Source of the DNA: Hofstenia miamia | Taxonomy: Eukaryota; Xenacoelomorpha; Acoela; Hofsteniidae | NCBI GenBank assembly: GCA_900660155.1 | Contig: CABFPE010000147.1 | Location: 889,564 to 953,563, forward strand | Direction: 5' to 3' | Length of the DNA: 64,000 bases | Shown: piece after piece, positions 1 through 12,133 of the stretch | Layout: every line of letters begins with the position of its first letter | How positions within the stretch are numbered: position 1 is the stretch's first letter | Position numbers and translations under genes: made by a program | The notes under the pieces: model-generated | Databases searched by the model: none | The model's input: the letters and a program-made list of their open reading frames with translations, nothing else | Told to the model about the DNA's origin: nothing

Positions 1-419
1 GATCTGTTCTGTCTCTCTCTATCACTCCTAAGTACTTGTACCCCTCTCAATCGTATCCCCACTGCTCGGCTCGACTATAATATATTTTCCCCACTATATC
101 AAATAAAATTCCATGCAGCAGCAATTTTTTTAAGTATAAATATGGTCGATAATCAATGTCTTTTCTTTCTAATTACTTAAAAGTATATTCATGATCACAC
201 AAATGTATTTGCAGCAATATTTACTATCCTTTATTATTTGGACAATGAGATCCGTGTAGAAAAAAATTGTAAAAATTTTAGAAAAACCCGACAAAGCACA
301 ATTAGAAACACAAGCATGCTAAACACATTTACCAATTTCTTACATTGAGCCCACCACATACATAGACACATTTATTTTTATTATTATTTTTTGTACTAGT
401 TTCTTGTAGCAATACATTG

Positions 420-461
<42 letters not shown>

Positions 462-988
462 TTTAGTTTGTAGTTTAATGGTAACTTTTAGCAAATATAT
501 TTTGCTTCTGCAAAATTTCTAAAGCTCTTCTATGCTAATATTTATTGTAAATAATAATAACCTCGTGGGCGAGCTAAGGCTAAGATTTTGTTAAATTAGT
601 ACAGATAATTTCAATTTTTAGAAGCAGTGGATATTCAATTTACGTTGATATGTATATTTTGGAGGCTATTATTTAAGCTGCCATCATTCAATAACGACGG
701 ACTTTTAACGCTTTTAAGAATCTCGGAATATATTTTAGTTAATTTTGGTTCAAGGAATTTTTTAATTTCTTAAATTTTTATCAATTTATAGAATTTTTGT
801 AATTTCACCCTAAGTGGGAAACTTGTTTAAAATATCACTTACTGTATCACTTTGCTCCCTAATTCCATGTACCAGGTCTTGGAGATTATTTCTTGTAAAT
901 GGTGGTTTATTCATTCCGATTTCGCGGAAGTACTTGTTTACTGTTTAGAAAAGATTGTTTGACTAATAATTTATTATGTTGTAGTTCA
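1..988. other. AT-rich upstream flank of the ANKRD29-like gene
   Basis: I see no coding exon here. The stretch holds a (TA)n microsatellite at about 424-456. It should contain the promoter and 5' untranslated region of the gene that starts at 989. A pyrimidine-poor TTGTAG at about 979-984 just before the start codon could be a splice acceptor for an untranslated first exon, but this is only a possibility. Confidence 0.4.
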
Positions 989-3900
989 ATGGTAACCTTA
1001 GAACAACAATTGCATGTTGCTGCACAAAAAGGCAATTCGTTGGAAATACAGTCGCTGCTTTCCGCTAATATTAGTCTACAAGTCGACTGTCGAGATAGAG
1101 TAGGTTTTTATATTTATTTATATTCGCTCAGTGGTCGTATACTTTCAACCGATACCATACCAATAACTAATTTTATATAATATTCAATATCTATTTCGAA
1201 TTAAATTCGGCTATTAGATTTTGAAGGATACATCCAGTAAATAGTTGTTCAAAAGCGTGTATATATAAATACATTTGTACTGAAATTAAAATAATTTAAG
1301 GAAGGAACAACACCATTGATTGTTGCAGCTTGTAATGGACATCTAGATGCTGCACGTCAGCTGGTGCTCAAAGGCGCTGATGTTAATGCATATAGAACGG
1401 TAAGGATTTATGTGCTACTTTCCCAATATGTATTATTGTACAATTATTGTAGTTTTCTGTTGTTACATAGATGTCTTACAATGTTTTCCTCAAAATCATA
1501 AACTTTATTTACACATTTAGACCGGTACCACTGCGTTATTCTTTTCAGCACAGAGTGGTCATGCAGAAATGGTGAAGCTGTTATTAGATTATGGTGCCGA
1601 TATTGAATCATCTAGCAATGATGGTGGTACACCGCTTCTAGTAGCATCTCAATGTGGGCATCACCAAGTAGGCTTTAGATTTTTAAACTATCCTTTGAGC
1701 TATTGTCACAATGCCAATATGTTATTCCTTATTTGGAATACTACAATATTTAAATTCCTCATTTTTCAATGCAATTTGATTGGTAATGAAGTAATTTTCG
1801 TCTAAGTGCAATATATATGTACATGTACATGAACCAATATAGCAATTCCCCACTTACCCAAAACATACAATAGATTCTGAAAGTTGATCTTTGACGATTA
1901 ATTCATAGAATTTTTTACTTGCAATCACATATTAATTATCATTTTGGAAGAGAATTTGTTTATAAGTTATAAAATTAATCGATATTCCTAAAATGTTTGT
2001 TTACTAATTCAACTTCTAATTTTTTGTGGTATGCAATAAAAACGCGATGATTACTGACTAAAATAATTGATTATTTTCAAAACAAAATTGTCATTGTTTT
2101 TGATCTCATTTCAATTTGTTCTTGTTAGTGAATCTGAAAATAAATGAAATGCTTGTTTACTAACTGAGACTGCACGATATTATAATTTTATCATGTTAAA
2201 ATCTATTGCAAGTTTATATTTTAGAACTTATTACAATTACAATTTTAAACAGAATTGGCATAAAGCACTGTAAAAATGAAATTTAACTCGAAATTACACT
2301 CACGTTAACCATCCATATGTCAGTTTGACTGATAGCATGATATCTTACTAATTTTGCCAAACCTTTTTTTTACTGTATTCAGTTGATTGCCAAAACAGCA
2401 AACACAGCCGAACTGTTTAGTTTGTTCTAACCTCGTTGTTTTAGTTTGCTTAAATGGAATGTAATGGTAAGTGCATGTTGGATTCTGTCTGATTTCACTT
2501 TTTATTGTAGTGACTGTTTTATTTGTCTTGTTTTGTTCCTTGTATCTCAACTCTAAAAATACCATTCTATCGGTGCTGCTTAAACATTCATTTTTGTATT
2601 ATTTTCCCTAATCATACACATCCATATTTTTAGACTCTTTTTATTTTATAAAGGTATATAGTGTTTTAAATTCCAAAAGTGTTCCAACGAGTTCTCCTTA
2701 GCATTAAATTAAGACGATCACATATCAAAACTCATGCTTAATATTTATTTTCAACACCATCTTCGTCTTTAAATAGAATAGTTTTATGGATTTTCGTAGT
2801 TTGATGAGGCTATGTTAGTTTATTTTAGACTGTTGAAGAATTACTAGTAAGAGGGGCCAATCCTAATTGTGAACTAATAGATGGCGCTACGCCATTATTT
2901 CTCGCCGCCCAGAATGGTTATCTATCAATTGTCAAGTTACTTATCAATTTCCACGCAGATGTGAATCACCGAAGAAAAGTAAATAGTATATTTTTTAATC
3001 CATCTAGTATATAAACGTCGCTCTTTTGTGGGAGGGAAGAGTCGTGCCTTTCAATTTCAACTTAGTTGCCATGTAGATTTTGGAAAGAAGTTCGGAAATA
3101 TAATGATAAGAACAAATTCAGTTGGTTTGAGATATTTGAATTGTATCTACCCTGTGAATATGCGCCTCCTGTGCAGATTAAATTAATAGGATGTTGCCGT
3201 TTTTAAGCTATTTTTAGAAATAGCTTGAAAATTGAGGCATGTAAAGTTACTATATTTTTATAATTATGAATTGAAAGCAACTCTTGTATTATTTTGATAA
3301 AAAGTATGGTTGAATTTAATTATTGTTTATATCTTTGTTTGATTGATTTGAATTCGACTGGTCGAATTTAGGATAATACTACGGCTTTGTGGATTGCAGC
3401 CCAAATGGGACAAACTGAAGTTGTCCGCGAACTGATTCGTCTAAAGTCAGATGTTGATGCTACACGAGAAGTAATTTTTATAATAGTTAAAGTGTACATA
3501 TCTTGTTTAAGGACGGTGCCACCGCATTATTCAAGGCATGTCACAAGGGGCATTTAGAAGTAGCAGTTGATCTTGTAAATGCCGGCGCTTCGCTTTCGTT
3601 ATTACCCAATGGTGAAAGTGCTCTCCATGCTGCTGCAATGTTTGGACACGTGCACGTTGTAAAGGCTCTCATTACGGCTGGTGCCACTCCAACGATGAGA
3701 AATACAGTATGTAGTAAATATATTTTAATTTTTGAACTGGTTATTTTATATGACGTTTCGATTATTTAGTTGTCTCTCTTTATCAGATTTGTTGTTTAGC
3801 CGTTCAAAACCAAATTATTAATGTAATCTTCGATTAACTTTCTGTAAAGTTTGCAAGCTTCTGCATTATAGAATTTTACTAAGCCCTTCTCTAACTTAAA

Positions 3901-6900
3901 GAATCACTTAACGAAATTCAACAAACTGATTTTTGTTAATAATTCATAGTGTAGGGTTTCATTTGCAACAATATTTCCAAAATAATTTATTCACGTTTGC
4001 ATTGGTATATTTGCTGATGGTATACTTTCAGCCCATCAATTATTACAACAGTTATAAGAGTGTAATCAACAAGGCCTGCCTTTGCCTGAGCGAGGCTAAA
4101 AATACAACCTATAAAAGCAGAATTGAAAATATATACTAGCCAAATTTCTCTTATAGTTTTATGAACTAATTTATTCGTTGTATAAGGATATAATTGCATC
4201 AAGTCTAAAAACAATTTCTTACAAAATTTGTTGATCTGAATCGATGAGAGCCATATTAACACAATTGAAGATGGGTCGAGTTGGGTCAATATTGTTCAAA
4301 ACTTATAAAAAAATTTCAACAAATCTTTGTTTTTACACTTTTATCAACCAATCAGCTATCTGATTACAGATTCAATTGTAGTATTAGCTAAGACGTGTGA
4401 TATATAGCAATAAAATATGAAATAATGTTAGCAACAAATTATTAATTTACGTAAAATGTTATAAAAGTTATTTTGATATTTTGACTAAACTCATCTATCA
4501 GTTTTGAATAATCCAAAATTCTATTAATATTATTTTCATTTACAATTCCAGATTCCTTAATCTTTCTTATGAGGCTTTGTTAATTAATGTCAACATAGTG
4601 CATATAATATATCAATTTCCATGTCTTGTAACCACAATTTAGTTTCGTCACAGGTATAAATAGGGGCTAAATCATGCTGAAAATGATAGCCTTCAGCATC
4701 AAACTGATGAATAAAAGCTAGCAATACTCATTTAACGTATGTATATAGGCTCCTGAGTCCTGCACACCCTCCAGGATTACCAATTGCGATTTTCCTTGTG
4801 CACTAAACGCACCCCGCACCATCAAAGATCCACCCCCTCTCTGACGACTTAGAAAAGATTTTTCTTCTATTCTTAGGTCATGCCAATAGTGTTTAAAACT
4901 ATCGAGGTTCCATTTTTTCTCGTCGGACCAAACAACTTTCTTCCTTACAGTATGCAACCCGGTTCGCCATATGACTTTTAGTCAACATCGGCCCCTTTTC
5001 ATTTTCCTATGCTGTAAATTAGGGTCGCTAGAGATTATTTGTTGAATCCTTCGGGGTGAAATTTTTCCAGCTCGTGTTTTAATTGTCGAGCCGTTTTGGT
5101 ACTATTAGAAGCAATATTTTTCAATCTTCGGAGATCCCTAGGTTTTAATTTCTTATTCCCACGACCTTTTCTCTTAGCTTCAGGGTACTAAAAATTTTTA
5201 ACTTCTTCACGACTTTCTTTGGATGGTGTTTGGCTATTTCATTTCTACTCATATTAGCATTTTTGTACTCTAAAATAGTAATTTTCATCTGTCAAACCTT
5301 GTTTGCACCCATTTTTATGTAGAATTAGAAGAAAATATTAATCTTTATTAGGTAGAAAGTATATAAATGTATCATAAAAATATTTTTTATTCATTTTTTT
5401 ATTTTTACGTTAATGTATTTTTGTCTACAGAGCAAATTTCTCTTGGTGGTCATAATCAAATTTCGCCACCCCATTTTGTAAAACCCAACTTCTTATGTTA
5501 ATAAAATTATGAAATTTTTGAAAATACTAATCTATATCAATTCTATAATATACTTTCGAGTAAAATGAAATTTTTGAATTATTTTTATATAAGGTTGTCC
5601 CATAAGTTCTGTTACAGATGCAAAAACATCTATTTTTTATCTGTTATTTCTTGAAGAAAATGTTCATTATTACATGTATTAACAAAATCAAACTATTCCT
5701 CAAAGTATAGGCAATCATTTCCCACCACTTTGTGCCATCGTCTGTAAGCTTCCGAATTTGATGAAATTACCATATTGGCTCCTTTAAGGCAACGAACGAT
5801 TCGAACCGGCGGCCTTTCAAAAAGTGCTGCATCGATTGAAAGCGCCGTAGTCAGATGGTGCAACATCTGGGCTGTATGGCAGGTGCGATAAAGTCTCAAT
5901 ATCGTCTAACTCCTCAAAGTTCTCCATAGTTCTTTTGACAGCATGTGTTTCTGGCGTTGTCCTGCTGAAACAAAAATGCGCTTTTGACACACCAAAATGA
6001 ACGCGGTACAATTTCAGGTAGTAGAGTTCAGGATTTATGGCACGATCATTTGGAAAAAGTTCAAGGTGTAGAAAGCTTCCGAAATACCATCAAATAATTT
6101 TTCGCAAATGTAACAGAACTTGTGAGACAACCTAANTTTTTATGTAGAATTAGAAGAAAATATTAATCTTTATTAGGTAGAAAGTATATAAATGTATCAT
6201 AAAAATATTTTTTATTCATTTTTTTATTTTTACGTTAATGTATTTTTGTCTACAGAGCAAATTTCTCTTGGTGGTCATAATCAAATTTCGCCACCCCATT
6301 TTGTAAAACCCAACTTCTTATGTTAATAAAATTATGAAATTTTTGAAAATACTAATCTATATCAATTCTATAATATACTTTCGAGTAAAATGAAATTTTT
6401 GAATTATTTTTATATAAGGTTGTCCCATAAGTTCTGTTACAGATGCAAAAACATCTATTTTTTATCAGTTATTTCTTGAAGAAAATGTTCATTATTACAT
6501 GTATTAACAAAATCAAACTATTCCTCAAAGTATAGGCAATCATTTCCCACCACTTTGTGCCATCGTCTGTAAGCTTCCGAATTTGATGAAATTACCATAT
6601 TGGCTCCTTTAAGGCAACGAACGATTCGAACCGGCGGCCTTTCAAAAAGTGCTGCATCGATTGAAAGCGCCGTAGTCAGATGGTGCAACATCTGGGCTGT
6701 ATGGCAGGTGCGATAAAGTCTCAATATCGTCTAACTCCTCAAAGTTCTCCATAGTTCTTTTGACAGCATGTGTTTCTGGCGTTGTCCTGCTGAAACAAAA
6801 ATGCGCTTTTGACACACCAAAATGAACGCGGTACAATTTCAGGTAGTAGAGTTCAGGATTTATGGCACGATCATTTGGAAAAAGTTCAAGGTGTAGAAAG

Positions 6901-8900
6901 CTTCCGAAATACCATCAAATAATTTTTCGCAAATGTAACAGAACTTGTGAGACAACCTAATAATAGATTAAAACATGCATATTTGGGGGGGGGGCATAAT
7001 CAAATTTCGCGCACTGTAGTACTATATCCATCCAGTTGGTTTGACTTGGCCGATTTAATAAGATCCGTTCAATTAAGTTGTGTCGGTAAAAAGTGGGGAA
7101 GCAGCCTTCAGTAGATTTGAGAATTAGATTTTAAACCAACTATTAATACAAGTTTATTGTTAGGTGCGTATTTTTTTTACATACTTTTAAACAGTCGGTT
7201 TCATTTCTTTACTGTAAAGTAACATTAAATTCAGTTTACATTAAAACAATAAATTCACTGTAGAATGTGTTTGTGTTTGCAATCAAGATCGCTAGTCATT
7301 TTTCCAGATTTCTGTTTTCAATGCAGTTATCGGAATTTTCAGTTTTTTCACTTTCATTTAATTATTAATGAAGTCCAATTTCTATTTTAGATTACAATGT
7401 TGCTCTCTTATGATTAATATGAGCTTTTTTAGTTGCATTTTAGTATATCAATGATACTCTGGAAGAGCTAATCTGATACGGTTTTTGCCTTATGACAAGA
7501 AGCGCGGTTTTGCATGAAGATCTTTAAAACACATTTTAGAAAATTGCTAATTTTTTTTGCGTCGTGCACTGTACATGTGGACTTTCGCCATTCTTTTTAG
7601 ACAACACCACATCACAAAAATTGTCTAAAAATCTCACACCAAGTCGCACACCACTGAAATAGAAAATTGCCCCACAAAAAGATGTTTACAAAACTGCCAA
7701 ATATTTCAATAAAAAGTGTTTATAGACAATGAGGCTATTATGTATATTTTTGTATATATTAAAATACAGCAAAATACAATGATTTACAACTTAATCACTA
7801 TATTCAACATAGTCATATTCAGTAATGCTGTTTTTAAAAGTTTGTGATTTGATACAAATATTATAATTTTTAGAAGTTTTATATCTTTTACTGATATATT
7901 GAAAGTCATTGACACTAATACAGTCGAGTGGACTGTATGTTCGATAGAATCAAACCGCAGTTACTAAAGAGTCTTTTTAGATCAATAAATTTATAGAACA
8001 CACTATTAGCATTATACTAATTTTTTGGGAACAGTTATTTATGGGAAATTTTCCTATTTATGAATTTCAAGCAATAAAGGCTTGATCACCTTAATTTCAA
8101 CAGTGATATCGATGTTGAATTTAAATTTAATGTTTATATGGGCTGCCCAAGATGAAATCAATCTATTTCATTCTCTAAAGTTATTTCAATTAAGCATTCA
8201 TTATTAAAACAAATCTTGAGCAGTTTTAATCATTACCTATGCAGGACATATTCTAAGCTTTTTTACAACTGCCCTAATTCAAGCTTATAGTTTCTGTATC
8301 TTCAGGGGTTCCATCAGCATATATATGTAGCAACGCTCCATTCCAAAATGCGTCAAAGTAAAAAATTTTGAGTAGCCAGGAATTTTTCAATGTGGCCTTT
8401 ACCCTTACTTCACACCCATTTGTTCAAGACTTTACAGCAAAGAGTCACAACCAGCCACATGTTTACAAAATTTAAATTTTATTATTTGCAAAATCTAGAA
8501 AGAGTATCTTATTTTGTCAAAACCTAAGAGGCAAAGGTAAGGGATCTAGTGAGTTTTTCTTCTTTACAACTGCCCGTTTCATATTTAGAACTGCTCATTT
8601 TGGTCACAACTACCTTTTAGAATATACTTTGGCATTGCGTTGTGGAAATCCCACTGCCAGCCTGGCTTTCACACATTATTGTTGTATCAAATTTACGTGC
8701 CTAAGATATTGCATAATATATCAAATATTTGAAGGATATTTTATTTCAAAACTTCAATTGAGATACGTACTCTAAGTTACATTTTAGTTTTTGTATTTTA
8801 GAACCGCATCACTGCAATTGATTTGGCCAAACTTGAAGGTCGTGAAGAGGTCGTGAAATTGTTAACATCCGTCAAACCACGAGTTACCACAGTTGTATAA
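989..8900 (+). CDS. ANKRD29: ANKRD29-like ankyrin repeat protein, seven exons, 299 residues
   Basis: Coding exons, all joined in phase 0, are 989-1099, 1301-1399, 1521-1667, 2829-2978, 3372-3470, 3512-3706 and 8802-8900 (TAA). Every intron begins GT and ends AG. The predicted 299 residues match the length (about 301) and the repeat order I recall for vertebrate ANKRD29. Examples are VDCRD then GTT near residues 33-41, GTTALFF at 72-78, DGATPLFLAAQNGY near 137-150, LWIAAQMG near 175-182 and NGESALHAA near 234-242. The protein is almost wholly ankyrin repeats, with no signal peptide or membrane segment, so an intracellular protein-binding scaffold is expected; its partner is unknown. Exons 2, 5 and 7 are each 33 codons, one repeat apiece. 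The start at 989 is preferred; an in-frame ATG at 899 would add 30 residues that look unlike the family. An ATTAAA at 8957-8962 is a likely polyadenylation signal. Confidence 0.92.
3471..3511 (+). other. 41-nt intron 5 of the ANKRD29-like gene
   Basis: The exon before ends ...ACACGAGAA and the exon after starts GACGGTGCCACC. Joining them keeps the ankyrin register (DATRE then DGATALFKA), so removal of exactly 41 nt (GTAATT...TTTAAG) is required. An unspliced reading would meet an in-frame stop. It is tiny beside the next intron of about 5 kb. Confidence 0.85.
4600..5300 (-). mobile_element. Tc3-like (Tc1/mariner superfamily) transposase remnant
   Basis: The minus strand codes for pieces of a DDE transposase. 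The block VVWSDEKKWNLDS, followed by YWHDLR and RGGGSLMVRGAFS (4718-4957), is the region around the first catalytic Asp. Just after it, in another frame, FQHDLAPIYT (about 4640-4680) is the region of the second Asp. The part before them, up to about 5290 (MSRNEIAKHH and on), is broken by stops. I could not find the WP...SPDLNPIE block with the third acidic residue. It lies inside the last intron of the ANKRD29-like gene, antisense to it. The outer end is probably the repeat at 6985-7020. Confidence 0.75.
5312..6135. repeat. 824-bp block, copy 1 of an almost exact direct repeat
   Basis: This block recurs at 6137-6960 at a constant offset of 825 with only one or so visible base changes (for example near 5641 against 6466). 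The copies are separated by one n at 6136. It contains the mariner remnant and the 5' flank of the Tc3-like element. The single n and near identity point to an unmerged contig overlap rather than a real tandem duplication. Confidence 0.85.
5592..6133 (-). mobile_element. mariner remnant inserted in the Tc3-like element (copy 1)
   Basis: Terminal inverted repeats are visible: AGGTTGTCCCATAAGTTCTG at the left and the reverse complement of AGGTTGTCTCACAAGTTCTG at the right. The internal 540 bp codes on the minus strand for the C-terminal third of a mariner transposase. It holds the PYSPDVAPSDY block with the third catalytic Asp, then RWHKVVGNDCLYFEE at the end (about 5693-5735). The frames shift at least once and the N-terminal DNA-binding and first catalytic parts are absent. 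It is a non-autonomous deletion derivative. Confidence 0.85.
6137..6960. repeat. 824-bp block, copy 2 (probable assembly duplicate)
   Basis: Same content as 5312-6135, placed directly after the single n at 6136. After 6960 the sequence runs on into the outer end of the Tc3-like element, so 6961 onward probably follows 6135 directly in the real genome. Confidence 0.85.
6417..6958 (-). mobile_element. mariner remnant (copy 2)
   Basis: Same element as at 5592-6133, with the same terminal repeats, the same PYSPDVAPSDY block and the same frame breaks. It is most likely the same genomic insertion seen twice. Confidence 0.8.
6985..7020 (-). repeat. outer terminal repeat of the Tc3-like element
   Basis: The reverse strand reads TACAGTGCGCGAAATTTGAT followed by TATGCCCC. 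The core GCGAAATTTGATTATG recurs at about 5449-5470 (and 6273-6295), roughly 150 bases inside the end once the mariner is removed. Tc3 elements are known for two transposase-binding sites per end, so the repeated core fits. The partner repeat at the other end was not found. Confidence 0.5.
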
Positions 8901-11900
8901 TCAAAGCGCTTGCTTTATAATGCATGAATTTTGTAATTTTCCATTGTTAAATTTGAATTAAATGTGTTTTGTATTTGAATTGGGATTGCATTAATTTCGC
9001 AGTACATCAAAAATTTAGCACAGCATTCATAATACAGTTCTTGATGTAATAATCTAATCACTAATCCCTATTCAGAATAATGGCTTAATATATTTATAAT
9101 TAATCCTACAGATAATCAGAGTTATGCAGATTGAAAGTTTAGGTGAGGTGTCTAAGTCGAAGAATTCTATATTCATTATTTCCAAGTTCTATAAAATAAA
9201 TTTAAGCAGTGAAGACCAGTTTATCATAACTATGTACTGATCATTTATAAAAGATTATTTGTCTTAGACAAATATGCATTTTTCTCTTTGCTTTCATAAT
9301 CTGATTCCCATCCCATCAGTGTTATATCATAGTTGAAAAATTTTTCTACCTCAAACCCGTTCTAGAATGTTTTGTTGTTTTCGTGTGAATGCTGGTGGGT
9401 TGCCAGAATACTAATTTTTGTTAAAACCAGCCCTGTAAATTTTTTTAAAAAATTTCAATGTGTTCCTCACTTTACTTCTATTTTTTCGCGATAGTGTTAA
9501 AACAATACAAAAATGTGTGTTCAAAATTTATGCCTACATGCTTTGGCCTTTCCACTGTGGTTTTAAATTTACCCTCTGGATATAAACTCGTAAGACATTG
9601 ATATTTATTGTGCACAATATCGTCAATATTATCTTTTCAAAATTTAAACCTTGTCGTGATTTCCGTCAGCATTTTAATATCGAAGCTTGCAATGAATTTC
9701 GCATTGGTTTTGCACAACTAGGTCTGTGATGTGTATATTTCAAATCGGGAAGCTAATCATTTTTGAAAAAATGTTTTAGCAATGTCCTAGATTACATTTA
9801 TTTAGAAATATTTGAATCCTTATAAATTGGATTAAACTTGTCCTGGCATGAAAATTTTTTCCAAATTTTTTTTTAACAAATTACGTTGGAGTGCTCTAAA
9901 CATTAATTTTCAAGATTTGATTCAATCTTTATATAGAAAAAATATAACTTGATATGTAAATTGTTTTGAAACAGAATTTACAAAAAATTCCAAGTATAAC
10001 AGTGATTGTCCATTTTCCTTAATAATGGTTTGGGTAAGTCTAGGTTACAATAGCATATTCCTTATGATAAAGAATTGGAATTTAGTAAATACAATATTGA
10101 ATATTGCGCCATTTATGTAGAGATTTCGTTCATTGTTCAAACAGAATATTTTAATGGCTCACGTGCTTGCTAGATTAATCATTTCAAAACTCTGTAAATT
10201 AAAATTGGGAATTTCTCAAAGAAGATAATATATAATTTAGGTCCACAAACAAGAGCTTTTTAGAAGTCATAGGTAATGTAAACTCAAAGAAAGGAAAACG
10301 TCGGAAAAAAATGTAAGTGTACAAACGTGAAAAAGTCATATACCCGGTATTTATTTAATTCTTAATATAAAAGACACTGATGAAATTTTAAAATGTAAGC
10401 AATTTCTTATAATATAAAACAAATATTTTTAAACATTTTGTATATATGTGTATCAATAAACGTTAACAACCAATTTACGATACTAATATAAATAACAAAA
10501 CATGTTATCAACAATCTTTACGTTTCAAATAAAAATTCCTACTTGCAAATACTTTATTCTTGAATTCAATGAGAAATACGTATTGAAAAAGTATTTATTT
10601 CATTTGTACCAGAAATGGTGATTGATAAATCGTTTTACTTTATTAACATTTTAGTTTTGTAGCATCTTTCATTTACATAATTGTATAAATTGAGAAAAAC
10701 ATGTAATAATAATTGAGATTGTTTTCTAACTTGCGGAAAAAAATTTTTTCGATTGAAAGAATTCTAGTAGCGTATGATTTGAAAATGTTTTATTTAATCG
10801 TGATAATTTTTTGAAGTGATTTGGATTTCATGTTTGTTAGATAACAATCTTTACGATTGGATACATTTTGACATTTGAACAATAGGGTATAGATAAAAAA
10901 TTACGCAATGTTAACATTGTCTGTTAAGAAGTGCAACTTTGTACACACAGCGGCATAATGGAATTTTACATGGTTGTACTGTTCTTATAATTTGTTACAT
11001 TTTGACATTTGAACAATGGTAATAGATAAAACTGTAATGTTGACATTATCTGTGAAGAAGTGCAACTTAATACATAGCGTGGATTAATGGAATTTCATAT
11101 TGCTGAAAGAAAGACTACCCTGAGAGATTTCAAAATTTTTGGTAATCTATTTGTATAATTAAATCTCAGATATTGTTTTGATTCTTAACGCTTTTTGCAA
11201 TATTATTTCCAGTTTGTTTTACAGATATTTCTTTTAAAAACATAGTCAGCGACAAAAAATCATAGTGCAAAATATTTTTTTATTCCTGAAAATAAAGAAG
11301 TCCATCCCAAAGAAATATTTATATTGGTGCACGCAGCCGCTTAAAATTTGTAACTTGAAAAAATATATATATATATTCGGATGATAATAATCACCGAAAA
11401 TCCATCGAAACTCGGAAATGATTTTGTAAATAATTAATTTTTATAATGCGTTTTATAATCTTGATAGAAGGAAACAATGCTTGCTTATTAATTAGAGACA
11501 TTTTTTATGTGATGTGAAATTAAATTTATCTTTACAACGAATCTTTTCTAATAAAATCTTGTCACTTCGATTACCACCTTTTAAAATTTCAATTAGTATT
11601 GTAAAGGTAATAGCAAGGAATTATGAATATGCGTTATGAAATAATATGTTACAAAGTTCCCCATGTTTTTATCCTAACCGAGCAATGATCACTTGATATT
11701 AAACGTATTTACCTCAATAAACCTTAATTTTTACTTGAGGCAACGCATATTAAACATTTAGAAGAAAATAATACTTGAACACGCTCTAAACGCAGCATGG
11801 AAATACAATAATGATATATGCATAACAAAATATTGATTACTTGATTTATTTTTAAAAAATATAAAAATTCGGGTAGCGACTATTTGAAACTAGACAATGA

Positions 11901-12130
11901 CAAAACGTTGACCAATCACGTTTGAGTTTTTGTCACAAAGGCTCATATTAACCAGAATAGCTAACATTTTTACAAATTATATAGAACTTGTGCGCGATCA
12001 ATGTCATTAGATATATTATTGAACTTCACCACTCAGAGTCGTTGTCTAATGCGCGCTTTACATTTAGTACAATTTATGCATAATTGCTAAAGAAATTGTT
12101 GTTTTTTTACCTCTTGCATATTGGTGTTGA
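8901..12130. other. intergenic AT-rich DNA
   Basis: No coding region or RNA gene was recognised. The only structure seen is the diverged tandem pair at 10855-11100 and short AT runs near 11350. Confidence 0.5.
10855..11100. repeat. diverged tandem duplication, unit about 110-140 bp
   Basis: ACATTTTGACATTTGAACAA at about 10861 is repeated at about 10999. In each copy TAGATAAAA, GTTRACATT, TCTGTKAAGAAGTGCAACTT and TTAATGGAATTT or its variant follow in the same order. The copies differ at many bases and small gaps, so this is an old duplication and not an assembly overlap. Confidence 0.7.
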
Positions 12131-12133
12131 TCA

